NCBI RefSeq assembly: GCF_030060925.1
Contig: NZ_CP045455.1
Coordinates: 1 to 64,000, forward strand
DNA: 64,000 nt
Direction of reading: 5' to 3'
Source of the DNA: Spiroplasma sp. SV19
GTDB taxonomy: Bacteria > Bacillota_I > Bacilli_A > Mycoplasmatales > Mycoplasmataceae
This document shows, one piece after another, positions 22,920 through 36,089 of the stretch (within the stretch, counting starts at the first letter, position 1; the number at the start of each line of letters is the position of its first letter). The notes beneath the pieces were generated by a model that ran no database searches, was not told where the DNA came from, and saw nothing but the letters and a program-made list of their open reading frames with translations. The position numbers and the translations under genes are program-made.

Positions 22920-24167
22920 ATGGACAATTTTGATAATTATGAACAAGTTGCGTCGATAAAAGTGATTGGAATCGGTGGAGCTGGTAATAATGCTGTTAAT
23001 AGAATGATTGAAGCTGGTGTCCAGGGAGTTGAATTTATTGTTGCGAATACTGATGCCCAAATTATTAGTGTTTCAAAATCAAAAAATAAAATTGTATTAG
23101 GAAAAGAAACATCAAAAGGGCTTGGAGCAGGTGCTAATCCTGATGTTGGTCGACAAGCCGCAATTGAGTCAGCAGAAGAAATCAAAGAAGCTTTAAAAGG
23201 AGCAGATATGGTTTTTGTTGCCGCTGGAATGGGTGGTGGAACTGGAACTGGTGCGGCACCCATTATTGCTAAAATTGCAAAAGAACAAGGGGCATTAACG
23301 GTTGGAATTATTACAACCCCATTTTCCTTTGAAGGTCGTGCTCGAAACAGTTATGCGATTCAAGGAACCGAAGAATTACGAAAACATGTTGATTCATTAA
23401 TTATTATTTCAAACGACCGCTTATTGGAAGTAATTGGAGGAGTTCCCTTGAAAGATTCCTTTAAAGAAGCTGATAATATTTTACGGCAAGGAGTACAAAC
23501 AATTACCGATTTAATTGCGGTGCCATCATTAATTAACTTAGACTTTGCTGATATTAAAACTGTAATGAAAAGCAAAGGGAATGCTTTGTTTGGAATTGGA
23601 ATTGGTTCAGGAAAAGATAAAGCAATTGAAGCGGCCAACAAGGCGATTATTTCACCATTATTAGAAGCTTCAATTCGCGGCGCAAAAGATGCAATTATTA
23701 ATGTTACTGGTGGAAATACATTAACATTAAATGATGCTAATGATGCTGTTGATATTGTTAAACAAGCAATTGGGGGCGAAGTTAATATTATTTTTGGAAC
23801 AGCTGTTAATGAACACTTAGATGATGAGATGATTGTTACTGTAATTGCCACAGGGTTTGATGAAGATGAAAATTTTATTAACCCAGATAATAATTATCGT
23901 GCTTCAATGGAAGAATTTGAAGAACCAACCGCAAAAGGATCATCACGAACAACCGGAGCGGATGATGACGAAGAAGACCAAGAAGTGGTTCGCAAGCGTC
24001 CTAGTTATTTTAATAGTTTACAAGAAAATGCTGGTCGTGAAACAGCAAATGCAAATCGACGAATCAATGCGTGAAAAGAACATGTCAATGAAAATAATCG
24101 CTCAGCTGATAATGATAATGATGATGACGATGATGATTTACCACCATTTGTTCGTCGTAGTTGATAA
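22920..24167 (+). CDS. ftsZ: Cell division protein FtsZ
   Basis: The 415-residue tubulin homologue has [17 protein letters not shown] at its N-terminus, the GTP loop [14 protein letters not shown] (residues 97-110), the T7 loop with [11 protein letters not shown], and a disordered acidic linker ([10 protein letters not shown]-like). It ends in a classical C-terminal peptide, [12 protein letters not shown], in which the last Trp is encoded by TGA directly before TAA. That conserved tail is the docking site for FtsA and SepF, both encoded alongside. GGAGGAATAAAGGTT precedes the ATG. Confidence 0.97.
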
Positions 24168-24169
24168 TA

Positions 24170-24595
24170 ATGAGCATTTTTAAGAAAAAACCTAAAAGCA
24201 TTTACGATTCTCAGCCACGGATTGATTTTAATGACACTGCTGTTGAACCAATTGTCCAAACTGATCACAAGGAAACTAAACTATCACAACCATCATCGGT
24301 TCCTTTTCAAAAGGTTACTTTTGATGCGCCTAAACCAGTGCAAAATGATACTAGTGACGCCACTAGTTCAATGATGAGCACTGGTTTTGTTGCCGATAGT
24401 TATCATGATGCGCCCAAAATGGCGGATTTATTATTAAGTAAAGGACAATTAGTTGTCCATTTGGAAAAGTTATCAAAAGAAGAACGTATTCGCTTGTTAG
24501 ATTTTATGACTGGAGTAATGTATGCCTTGGATGGTGAGGTTCAGAAGTTAGAACATAAAACTTATCAATTTATGATTGCAAAAGATGCTGAATAA
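24170..24595 (+). CDS. sepF: Cell division protein SepF
   Basis: A 141-residue protein. It starts MSIFKKKPKSIYDSQPRID, followed by a disordered linker and the SepF fold near residues 75-140 (DAPKMADLLLSKGQLVVHLEKLSKEERIRLLDFMTGVMYALDGEVQKL), close to the family consensus of a dimeric ring-forming module that binds the FtsZ tail. The ATG at 24170 lies two bases after the ftsZ stop without a ribosome binding site, which implies re-initiation. An upstream in-frame ATG at 24161 is less likely. Confidence 0.9.
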   Translation: MSIFKKKPKSIYDSQPRIDFNDTAVEPIVQTDHKETKLSQPSSVPFQKVTFDAPKPVQNDTSDATSSMMSTGFVADSYHDAPKMADLLLSKGQLVVHLEKLSKEERIRLLDFMTGVMYALDGEVQKLEHKTYQFMIAKDAE

Positions 24596-25334
24596 AACGC
24601 AATTATTACAACATTACCAACAAGATTATGATCTAATTAACAAAATTAAAGGATGGTGTGCGCAAGCTCGTCAAGGCAAAATTGTTATGACGGGTTTTCT
24701 TGATTTACGCCAACTTGCAATTTTAGCGGCGATTTTACGCCAAGAAAAAATTACAGATTATACTATTCATACTCCATTTACGAATGGCTTTCGCCAAACG
24801 GTTAGTTTCAATAGTCGCCAAGATAATACCGTTGTTTTAGGTGCCTTACAGCCAACCCCCGGAAGTTTACAACATCATACTGTGCTGGGGTTTATTTTAA
24901 ACCAGTTGCAGTTAGATTTACGGGTAATTGGTGATTTATATGTCACAGCAACAATGATTTTCCTTAGTGTCTTAACAACAATTAAACCAGTTTTTACAGA
25001 GACGCCAATGGTAGTTCAAAAACAGCTTTTAACATGACAAGAAGTAACAGCCCCCGTTGTGTTAGATCATCAATTTACGATTTTGACAAAAACGGTCAAA
25101 AGTTTACGATTAGATGCTATTGTTAGTGCTATTTGTAATATGTCACGTCAAAAAGCACAAGCATATGTGGAAGCAGATAATGTTTATGTTAATTTTTCGA
25201 TGGTAAATAATAAGACTTTTCAAGTTGCTTGTGATATTATAATATCGATAAGGCGGTATGGGCGTTTTAAAATTAATGAAATTATTCTTACCAAAAATCA
25301 ATATTATCGTATTACAATTGCAAAATTTGCATAA
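24585..25334 (+). CDS. ylmH: YlmH-type S4 RNA-binding protein
   Basis: The 249-residue protein has an N-terminal domain (TGFLDLRQLAILAAILRQEK, LGALQPTPGSLQHHTVLGFIL) and a C-terminal S4 domain (LRLDAIVSAICNMSRQKAQAYVEADNVYVNFS). This is the layout of YlmH, which lies beside sepF in Gram-positive dcw clusters and has been linked to ribosome rescue. The start at 24585 overlaps the sepF stop by 11 bases. A TTG at 24576 is an alternative. A TGA near 25036 reads as Trp. Confidence 0.87.
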
Positions 25335-25348
25335 AAGTAGGGGAAATT

Positions 25349-25753
25349 ATGGCAGAACAAGATAGAGATTTACGAACAGTTATTCGAGAGCAAAATGAAA
25401 TTATTGAGAAGCTAACAATAGATAATCGCCAATTAGTCCAACGGTTGCAAGAACTACAACATTTAGAACATATTTCACGCTATAATATTGAGAAATCGCG
25501 AGAAGCTTTTGAAGTTGCTAGTCATAATGCCGGGCGCATTATTATGAAAGCGGTTGATTTTTCGTATGCCTTTAAAGAAGAAATTGCGACATTATTAGAA
25601 ACCATTGACCAGCACCGCCATAATCCGCAAAATGTGTTAAAAGTAATTGATGAGTTTTTGGAACGAAATAAACGCATTTATGCTTTTTCAATTAATGATG
25701 GGGAACGCATTACCGAAATGATTAAAAAAGAAATTATTAACAAAATTAGATAA
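25349..25753 (+). CDS. divIVA: DivIVA-like coiled-coil protein
   Basis: A 134-residue protein that is almost entirely helical. The first 60 residues (LRTVIREQNEIIEKLTIDNRQL, VQRLQELQHLEHISRY) form a coiled coil in the position of divIVA in the Gram-positive division cluster (sepF-ylmH-divIVA-ileS). The N-terminal lipid-binding FxxxxRGYD motif of classical DivIVA is not present, so the assignment depends mainly on synteny and coiled-coil nature. GTAGGGGAAATT precedes the ATG. An ileS T-box follows at once. Confidence 0.65.
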   Translation: MAEQDRDLRTVIREQNEIIEKLTIDNRQLVQRLQELQHLEHISRYNIEKSREAFEVASHNAGRIIMKAVDFSYAFKEEIATLLETIDQHRHNPQNVLKVIDEFLERNKRIYAFSINDGERITEMIKKEIINKIR

Positions 25754-25774
25754 ATAGTGTAAGATTTATCTATA

Positions 25775-25969
25775 AGAAAACAAACCACAATTATTTGGCC
25801 TTTTTATCGCAGCAAGATTAGGATGATGAGAGCTAATTATAAAACCCAAATAATTATCCCTTGTTTTTACAACTAAACAAGCATTGTAAAAAAAGGTAAA
25901 TATTGTCATGATATTTATAAAGTAAGATGGTACCGCGCTATATAGCGCTCTTATAGTCTTACTTTTTTT
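25775..25969 (+). promoter_or_regulatory. T-box riboswitch controlling ileS (tRNA-Ile)
   Basis: The leader has the AG-bulge region (GATGATGAGAGC), a specifier region ending AATTATCCC in which ATC (Ile) fits, and the T-box AGATGGTACCGCG beginning at 25925. The terminator pairs AGTAAGA (25921-25927) with TCTTACT and ends in a run of T at about 25969. The inner GCGCTATATAGCGC is a perfect palindrome within the hairpin. Confidence 0.88.
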
Positions 25970-25991
25970 ATGACAGAAAGGAACGATTTTA

Positions 25992-28718
<2,727 letters not shown>

Positions 28719-28750
28719 TAATAGCAAATATAAAAAAGGAGTTAGAAAAA

Positions 28751-29338
28751 ATGAGAGAACGAACAAAGCAATTTTGAAATGATGTTCATGAGCATTTTAA
28801 AAATCGCAATTATAATTGAAAATTTAAGCTCCAAGTTTGCTTACCAATTTTTATTGGGTTATTAATCTTAGATATTATTACAAAGCAATTAGCTTTTCAT
28901 TTATTATCCCATGATATTAATGCCCCTCAAGTTAAGTTTCTTGATGGTTTTATTAACTTTCAGTTTGTTATTAATACTGGAATTGCGTTTGGTGCCAATG
29001 CCGATAATTTAGTGGGAACAATTATCGGTGCTGTTTTAATTACCGCATTAGCTTTTACTATTTTTCTATATATTAATAGTAAAACAGCCGCGGTTGGTTT
29101 AATTATGATTACTTGTGGTGGAATTGGGAACTTGATTGACCGTATGTGAAACCATGGTGGCGTTATTGACTTTTTAGCTTGAGTGCTCTTTCCGCCCTAT
29201 AGTATTTTTAATTTAGCTGATACTTGAGTAACATTTGGCATTGTTGTTTTAGTGTTAGCAATTATTATTGAAATTGTGCGCTTTTATCGTGAACGTGCGC
29301 GTAGTAATCGCGAAGAAAGTATTATTAATAATGGATAA
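28751..29338 (+). CDS. lspA: Lipoprotein signal peptidase (SPase II)
   Basis: This 195-residue membrane protein has four membrane helices and the catalytic Asp pair in GIGNLIDRMWNHGGVIDFL and FNLADTWVTFG. NTGIAFG is the conserved block before the first Asp. It cleaves prolipoproteins at the lipobox Cys, so it should process RbsB and spiralin in this window. The N-terminus has about 30 extra cytoplasmic residues with several TGA-encoded Trp. AAAGGAGTTAGAAAAA precedes the ATG. Confidence 0.95.
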
Positions 29339-30251
29339 AATTACTGTTATTGCCACAGCAAGTGGTCGGATTGATAAAGTTTTGGTTGCTGTGTTAGCAA
29401 CAACAACTACTCCTTTATCACGAACAAAAATTCAAGAATTAATCACCGCTAGGCAAGTCGAAGTTAATGACCAAGTTGTGCACCAAAATTATCTTGTACA
29501 AAAAGGTGAGACAATTATTGTAACTTTACCACCTGTAGTACCAACAGAACTAGTGCCAATGACAGTACCATTAACGGTGTTATATGAAGATGATATGTTA
29601 CTGGTGATTGATAAACCAAATAATTTAGTGGTTCATCCAGCCCCAGGGCATACTAATGATACTTTGGTTAATGTGTTAATTGCTCGAAGTAAAGCTTGAT
29701 CAACTGTTAGCGGGGAATTACGACCAGGAATAGTGCACCGAATTGATCGCCAAACAACGGGAACTTTAATTATTGCTAAAAATGATTTTATTCATCAGCA
29801 ATTACAAGAACAAATTCAAACCAAGCAATTACAACGTCGTTATTTAGCTCTTGTTCATGGTAATATTGTTGAGAATCGGGCAAAGATTGATGCCCCAATT
29901 GGGCGTGATTTACATGATCGCAAAAAAATGGTTGTTACTGCAAAAAATTCTAAAAAAGCAGTGACTAATATTCTTGTAATTGAGCGCTTTAATGATTATA
30001 CTTATATAGAGTGTGAGTTAGAAACTGGTCGCACACATCAAATTCGAGCGCATTTAAAGTACATTAACCATCCGATTGTTGGTGACCCTTTATACGGGAT
30101 GAGTGTTGATAAACAAGAACCATTTGGGCAATATTTGCATGCGTACCAGTTGACTTTTATACATCCAATTACAAAACTTCCCATTACGGTATCAGCAGCA
30201 TTACCAGTGGAATTTGAAAATAAATTAATAGCATTACGCGCGAAAGGATAG
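29331..30251 (+). CDS. rluD: RluD-family 23S rRNA pseudouridine synthase
   Basis: The 306-residue protein has an N-terminal S4 domain (RIDKVLVAVLATTTTPLSRT, KIQELITARQVEVNDQ) and the RluA/RluD catalytic core with HRIDRQTTGTLIIAKN, where the Asp is catalytic. ETGRTHQIRAHLKYINHPIVGDPLYG completes the signature. The ATG at 29331 overlaps the lspA stop by eight bases; the frame is open further upstream but only inside lspA. It is usual downstream of lspA in Firmicutes and Mollicutes. Confidence 0.94.
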
Positions 30252-30257
30252 GAAACA

Positions 30258-31634
30258 ATGAGTTTTGATAAAGACAAGTTATCATTGGTTGATTATTTTC
30301 TTAAACAAGAAAAATATAGTGTTTATAAAAATAAACCCCGAGGTAATAACAATGTTTATTTATATAAAGTTGATAGTAAAGAATTTCAGATAATTAAGAT
30401 TATTGATGATTTTAGTGGTGAATTTAAGGATTATGTTATTACTGATGAAGTTGTACAAGATTTAAGAGCTTTTTTAAATAAAAAATTTCAACGCGTAAAA
30501 CTTTCTATTTTATCAATTGTTTTAATTGAAAATCGTTCGCAAGTTTATAAAGAAGATAATGGTGATGTGGTGTTATTTGTTGATGGTCATAATTATCTTG
30601 ATCGGTTAAGTAATTATTATCCAAAAATTAAAATGTTACAAGATAATAATGATGGGAATTCGATGGCGGGGATGTCACCAGAAGAAATCTTAGATGGAAT
30701 TAAAGACCCAAATAGTAAATTAACAAAAAACTTAAAACAATTAAGTGACAAGTTAAGTGTCAATAATTTAGGGGTAACGTGAGTTTTAATTGCCTTATTA
30801 CTAGTTATTCCTATTGTTGGAATCTTTTTTGGTGCCCAAATTTTTAACACCCAAGGTTTAAATGCCAATGGAACATCGCTTGTTTATGGGGGAATTACTC
30901 GCGATTTATTAATTTGAAATAATCAATGGTGAAGACTATGAACGTATGTTTTATTTTCAGGGAATCCATTATTAGTTGTTTTAAATTTATTTATGATTTT
31001 TAGTGTTGTGCGTTATGCCGAAGCTTTATTAGGACGGTGACGGTTAGTTATTATTTTAATTGTCGGAATTCCGTTAGCGGGGTTATTTTTAGCTGCCGTG
31101 TTACCAAATTGAATTTTTGGTGGTTCTACTATTTTATTAGCAATTTTATGAGGTAGTTTATTTAGTTATAATTATGGGAAAGATGATTTAGGTGCTTTAA
31201 TTGCCAACCAACGAACTCTAATTGTTATTATTTGGTTGTTATTAATGCCTTTATTTTTAGGTTATTCATATTATTTAATTAATCTTGTTGGTTTTTTTGC
31301 GGGGAGTGCGATTGGTTATTGCTTAGAGTTTAATCGTTCAAACCGGGTAAATTGAACGATCTTATATCCTGTTTTTGTTGTTGTGACAATGGCGATTGTG
31401 ATTGGTGTTACTTTAGCGTGAAGACGTTATGTCCCCCCATATAATGGTGATGTGATTGATGCTTTAATGAGTTATTGACGAGCGGGATTAATGAGTAAGG
31501 GGAGCATTGAAGATATGTTGGGTAACTATTATTTTTATCCAAAAAATAATTGACCAAATTTCTTATCATCATCTAACCAACAAGTGGTTCAGAATGCTGT
31601 TAACATGATTGGAATGAGTTTATGACACCGCTAA
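30258..31634 (+). CDS. Rhomboid-like membrane protein, catalytic His missing
   Basis: A 458-residue protein. Residues 1-170 are soluble, and about six to seven membrane segments follow. The rhomboid landmarks NNQWWRLWTYVLFSGNPLLVVLNLFMIF (WR motif and the conserved Asn of TM2) and FGGSTILLAILWG (Ser in a GxSx loop) are visible. The TM6 motif HxxGxxxG reads NLVGFFAGSAIG, so the catalytic His is Asn, and the TM2 His residues are also gone. It is therefore probably an inactive rhomboid homologue. A TAGGAAACA site precedes the ATG, and its 3' end overlaps the next gene by 13 bases. Confidence 0.75.
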
Positions 31635-32119
31635 TAACAAAAAAACGAGCTGATTATTTATCATGAGATGATTTTTTCTTAAGTGTGGCACATGTTTGTG
31701 CTATGCGTAGTAAGGATCCGCATACCCAAGTGGGTAGTTGTGTTGTGAATGCGCTTGGTCAAATTATCGCAACGGGTTATAATGGTTTACCACGGGGGTT
31801 AAATGATGATGAATTTCCTTGAGCTCGTGACGGAGAATATTTAGAAACAAAATATCCTTATGTTGCACATGCGGAATTAAATGCGATTTTAAGTGCTCGT
31901 ACTAATTTAGAAAACTGTCGCATTTATACAACATTATTTCCTTGTGCTGAATGTACAAAAATTATTATTCAAGCGGGAATTAAAGAAGTCATTTATGATG
32001 ATGATAAATATGTTGATAGTGATGATAACAAAGCAGCAAAACGAATGTTTAAACAAGCACAAGTTAAATATCGTTTGTTACCTGTTATTAACGTGACAGT
32101 AACGCGACAAGCAAAATAA
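31622..32119 (+). CDS. dCMP deaminase family protein
   Basis: A 165-residue zinc deaminase of the dCMP/ComEB type. DPHTQVGSCVVN and ATGYNGLPRGLNDDEFPW form the substrate part, HAELNAIL gives the zinc His and catalytic Glu, and PCAECTKIIIQAGIKEVIY gives the two zinc Cys. It deaminates dCMP to dUMP for dTMP synthesis. The start overlaps the end of the preceding gene by 13 bases, so translation is probably coupled. TGA codons at SWDDFF and FPWARD read as Trp. Confidence 0.92.
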
Positions 32120-32170
32120 TATAAAACCATTTTCTTATTAAATTTTAATTAGAAAGGTTCACTTTTAATA

Positions 32171-33391
32171 ATGAAGAAATATTTTACTGATCGAAAGTTA
32201 TTTATATACCGAATTATTGGCATTATGTTAATTTTTGTTTTTTTAGTGTGTGATTTTATTTTAGTTTTAAAAACACAAAGTGGGGTGTATGGCCAACTGC
32301 CATCCTATGGGGAACGATTAAGTCATTATTATGCTTATTTTACAACCCAGTCAAATTATCTTGTTTTTGTTTATTTTGTTTTTTATTTATTTCAAAAGAA
32401 ATTTAAAAACACGAAACCCGATTTTATTATTCGCTTAATGGTCACTGTTTATATTACGATGACAATGCTTGTTTTTTGGTTTGGCTTATTTGTCCAAGGT
32501 GATCTTGTGAAAAATATGAGTGTTTATGAATGAATTTCAACTTTTATTTTACATACAATCATTCCGCTGGTGATGATTTTAAGTTATATTGTTACCGCAG
32601 GGGATACTTTTTATAAATTTGAAACCCATCATAAAGCTAATTACTGATTAATTTGTTTATATCCGTTTTTATATTTAATTTGTATTTTAATTCGGGGTTA
32701 TATTCGTCATGTTGACCACCAACCAGATAACACCTTATTCCCATATTTCTTTTTAAATTTCTATGCCACCAATGGTTTTGCAATGTTGGCGGTAGGTAGT
32801 GTTTTTATTTTTACGTTATGTACCTCGTTTCAATATTTTTTTATTTGGATTAATAACTTATTTTATTTTCGAAAACAAATTAAAGAAAATAATATTACAA
32901 AAGTTGATCAAATTAAAATTATGTTGAATGTTAAACAATATCGCCAATTAGATCATAAGGGTAAAATTGCGATGATTTTAGCCATTGTTGTTGCCATTTT
33001 TAACATTATTTTTTCCATTTTATATTATGTTCTTCGCAATGTTTGGTCAAAAATCTTAAATTATCCTTATAAAAATGAAATTGTGTTAGCATTTAGTATT
33101 ATCATTGTTATTTTCAGTATTATTACTTTAGTTTTTGCTATTTTAGGGTTAGCAAACTTTTATTGAGCACGGATTGTTGTTGGTTTTTGTTCGATTGCCT
33201 TAGTCTGTTTTAATTGGATTTGAATTGCCGGACCAATCTTTGATATTGTCATTGCCACTTTATGCTTAAATAATCATAAGTATTCAAAAAATGATTTAGA
33301 TCGTTATTTAGCAACCCATAATAAACCATTAAAATTAAAAAGTAAAATTGTGGTTGATGAAATGCTAGATTTAACAGAAGATGAAAAATAA
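32171..33391 (+). CDS. Pr6Pr-like multi-spanning membrane protein
   Basis: A 406-residue protein with about eight membrane segments. The segment YYAYFTTQSNYLVFVYFVFY matches the conserved F-T-x-Q-S-N motif of the Pr6Pr/FAR-17a-like family found in Spiroplasma and Actinobacteria; GYIRHVDHQPDNTLFPYFF and YATNGFAMLAVG also look conserved. The C-terminal half continues with two to three further membrane helices and a basic cytoplasmic end. The function is unknown. AGAAAGGTTCACTTTTAATA precedes the ATG. Confidence 0.65.
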
Positions 33392-33411
33392 TCCTTTCCA
33401 AGGATTATTTT
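33387..33411. terminator. Bidirectional terminator between convergent genes
   Basis: AATAATCC and GGATTATT pair around TTTCCAA, followed by TTTG on the plus strand. It covers the stops of the plus-strand membrane protein and the minus-strand rnhC, which end 13 bases apart. Confidence 0.7.
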
Positions 33412-34292
33412 GTTGTTAAGTTAAAATGCAGTTTTAAAAAATGTTGATAATCATGGGGTGGATAAGTTGCTTTGTATTTTTGAGCCAATGCTTTAACTTT
33501 TTCACTCGCTCCCAATGGCAAGGCAAGATGGTATTTTGCTTCCAGATTCTTAATGGCGGTTAAGAAAGCAGCACGACTAAGAATCGCACTACAAGCAATT
33601 GCTAAGGATTTTTCTTCGCCTTTGGTGATAAAAATTAAATTATCTTTAATCACAGGTGTTATATTTTGCAAATATTCAAAATACTTCGTAGCATTCACAA
33701 ATTGATCAATAAAGATTGCTTTATTTCTTAGGTGGTAATTTGCGATTAATTGTTGGAGCGCTTGATTATGAGCTAATGCTTTAATGACGTGAGCATTCTG
33801 ATATTGGTCATATCATTGGTTATATTGGTTATTATCAACAACAATTGTCACACTTTGGACAAGTTTTTTAATTACGGGAGCCACGCTCATAATTTGTTCG
33901 GTGGTCATTTTTTTACTATCTTTAATTGGTAAAACCTTTAATTGGTCAAAAGTTACTGGGGGTAAATAAGTGGCAGTAACAACAAGAGGACCAAAAACAT
34001 CACCAACCCCAACTTCATCATTCCCAATAACATCTTTTTGAAAGTAAGATGTTGTTTGGGGAATATTATTTGAGATTGTTATTGGAACTGTAAAAAATTT
34101 TGTTGCTTCTTTATCGGCATGATAGCCTTGGAATAAAACACTATTTGTTTTATAAATTGTAATAGTAATGCCGTTTTTATTAAAAGCTTTAACTTTATTA
34201 GGGTCTGTATTATTGACTTCATAAGGTTGATAAGCATTGATAATTTCTTCAATAATTTTTGGATCAACTTTTTTAAAACTAACATTATTCAT
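33405..34292 (-). CDS. rnhC: Ribonuclease HIII
   Basis: A 295-residue protein on the minus strand. The catalytic motif DVIGNDEVGVGDVFGPLVV matches the RNase HIII consensus GxDExGxGDxFGP, SDSKKM (here IKDSKKMT) supplies the next acidic residue, and SILSRAAFLTAI the last block. The N-terminal TBP-like substrate-binding domain precedes it. The frame extends to an ATG at 34343, but the ATG at 34292 follows GGGGATAAACAG and suits the family length. The enzyme removes RNA from RNA-DNA hybrids. Confidence 0.93.
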
Positions 34293-34389
34293 CTGTTTAT
34301 CCCCATTATTTTCTTTCTTAAAATTATTATATCGTTTTTTCATTCAATTTGTTAAAATATTATTAAGTTAAAACAAGGGGAGATGATTG

Positions 34390-34734
34390 ATGATGATTAA
34401 AAATGTTGGGATTGATATTGTTCAAAATAAACGAATTAAACCATCAGTAGCATTAAGCCAGAAATTGTTAAGTTCAACTGAATTAAAAGAATATGAAACC
34501 TTTTTTGATAAAGAACGACAACGTCAGTTTTTAGCGGGGCGTTGAGCAGTTAAAGAAGCTTTAATTAAAGCTTTAGAAATAAAGTTAATTCTAAATGAAG
34601 TAACAATTAAGTTAAAAGATGATAATAAATTGCATGTGGAAGGAATTACCTTAGGTGCAGATGAAATTATTCATGTTTCACTTAGTCATGAACGTGATTA
34701 TAGTGTTGGTTTTGCTATTTGATCCACAAATTAA
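34390..34734 (+). CDS. acpS: Holo-[acyl-carrier-protein] synthase
   Basis: A 114-residue protein with the phosphopantetheinyl transferase motifs VGIDIVQNKRI (Mg-binding Asp), FLAGRWAVKEALIKAL (the WAxKEAxxKA signature) and HVSLSHERDYSVGFAIW. It loads CoA-derived phosphopantetheine on ACP. Two ATG codons (34390, 34393) follow GGGGAGATGATTG, and either could serve. Divergent from rnhC across about 97 bases. Confidence 0.93.
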
Positions 34735-34755
34735 ATGTTTTTTTGCAAAAAACAG

Positions 34756-34789
34756 TTTTTTTTTTTTTTTTGTAAAAGGAGTGTATAAT
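34756..34789 (+). promoter_or_regulatory. Run of 16 T followed by TATAAT, promoter of the next gene
   Basis: A homopolymer of 16 T (34756-34771) ends 12 bases before TATAAT (34784-34789). The -35 position would fall inside the T-run. The run could also serve the acpS terminator (TTTTTTGCAAAAAA stem just before it). Confidence 0.45.
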
Positions 34790-34830
34790 GAAAATGGGTA
34801 AGTTTATTTTGTAAAGGAGGGAGCAAAAAA

Positions 34831-35754
34831 GTGTATTATTCATTTGATGAAATTATTTTTAAAGATTATTTAGACAATTCATTTTTACGTGAATGAATTA
34901 TTAATAATCGGTATGCCGCTGATGGTGTTTTTAAATTCTTCTTGTGAATGTTTATTTTTGCTGCCTTTTTCTTGTTTACAATTATTTCATCATGAACGTT
35001 TTTGCATTATAAAAGTAAAAAGATTCGTGCTTCACAGGGATTATTGAATTTTGTTGTAATTATTGGCGGAATTAGTATCTTTTTCTTTAGTAGTATTATT
35101 TGAAATTTAGTGTTAGTTCCCGATTATTCAATTGATCCAAATTATTATCGAACTTTGTTAACGGGATATTCATATGTCCAGTTAGCAATTACGTTGGCAA
35201 TGATTTTTAATAGCCGTAGGTTAGTATCTATTTTATTATATGTTGTTTATGCTTCACCATTTATTATTATTGGTCCTGTTATTCTGAATAATTTAAATAA
35301 TATCAATGTTCGCTATGATAAAGAGTTATTCCTTTTATTTACTTTCTTAGTAATGTTCTTTTTTGTTGTTATTTTACAATTTTGTGGTTATTTAACACGC
35401 CAAGATGAAAAAAGTAATATTATTCGATTTGTGACGATTTTAGTTTTATTTAGTGTAGTTAATTTGACAAAATTATCATTACCGTTTGTACTAGATGATA
35501 ATATTAAAATCCGCCAGTTATTACAACAAATTTGATCAATGGCAACTTTAATTGTTGATTTATTTGTTTGGTTTGTTTTAATGCTTTATCTTTGCCAGTT
35601 TTTTACCAAAGATCATGATGAAATTGATCAAAAATACGATTTGGATTTAATTGAAGTTTTAATGCTACAGCGATTAAATCGTAATTTCGCTTTAAATAAT
35701 CTCTCAAAAGAGGAAATTAATCCTAATAATTGAAAATTAAAAATGTTGAATTAA
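34831..35754 (+). CDS. Unknown multi-spanning membrane protein
   Basis: A 307-residue protein starting at a GTG placed seven bases after AAAGGAGGGAG; no ATG lies nearby in frame, so the GTG is firm. About seven membrane segments (FIFAAFFLFTIISSW, LLNFVVIIGGISIFFFSSII, SYVQLAITLAMIF, FLLFTFLVMFFFVVILQF and others) are followed by a charged cytoplasmic tail (FFTKDHDEIDQKYDLDLIEV). TGA codons lie at Trp sites near membrane boundaries. I do not recognise a family. Confidence 0.75.
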
Positions 35755-35841
35755 AAATGCTTGTTATTTTTGATTTACTTATTTACTATGAGAAAAATTA
35801 TTAAATTTGAAAAACAAACAATTTTTAATTAAAATGATAAT

Positions 35842-35878
35842 TTTTATAAAATGAACAGCTTTATAAAATGAACAAGCT
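35842..35878 (+). repeat. Tandem direct repeat, 19-base unit
   Basis: Two copies of TTTATAAAATGAACA(A)GCT lie head to tail between the membrane protein gene and its terminator. The rest of 35755-36089 holds a terminator and the rpsB promoter and leader but no gene. Confidence 0.6.
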
Positions 35879-35879
35879 A

Positions 35880-35914
35880 AAAATGCTTTTTATTCCCCAT
35901 AAAAAGCATTTTTT
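35880..35914 (+). terminator. Terminator before rpsB
   Basis: AAATGCTTTTTAT and ATAAAAAGCATTT pair perfectly around TCCCC, then TTTTATTT follows. A partial copy of the arm (AAAAATGCTTG) occurs earlier, just after the membrane protein stop. Confidence 0.85.
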
Positions 35915-35916
35915 AT

Positions 35917-36089
35917 TTGCTTGATTAAAACAAAGTATGTTATAATTTTAATGCTTGTATTCAATAAAATTAATGGTATACAATACACATTTATGGATTC
36001 ATTTGCCCAGTGCTATTTATTTTAATAAGATAGTGGTAAATGTTAGAAATAAGTGGAAGTTTTAACGAAAAGGAGAATTTAATAGAAAT
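35917..36089 (+). promoter_or_regulatory. rpsB: rpsB promoter and 140-base leader
   Basis: TTGCTT (35917-35922) and TATAAT (35941-35946) with an 18-base spacer are the likely promoter. The leader to the ATG is about 140 bases, long enough for autogenous control by S2, as known for rpsB-tsf in other bacteria. I see no match to a described S2 leader. Confidence 0.5.

Noticed and set aside
22937-23851. Long minus-strand open frames opposite ftsZ
   Set aside because: They mirror the third-position pattern of the well-conserved ftsZ frame, have no ribosome binding site and no recognisable motif.
24002-24268. Separate frames over the Asp-rich ftsZ C-terminus and sepF start
   Set aside because: Shadow frames of repetitive acidic codons; FtsZ ends normally with its conserved C-terminal peptide.
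35842-35878. Two-copy direct repeat considered as a CRISPR seed
   Set aside because: Only two adjacent units without spacers, no cas genes in the window.
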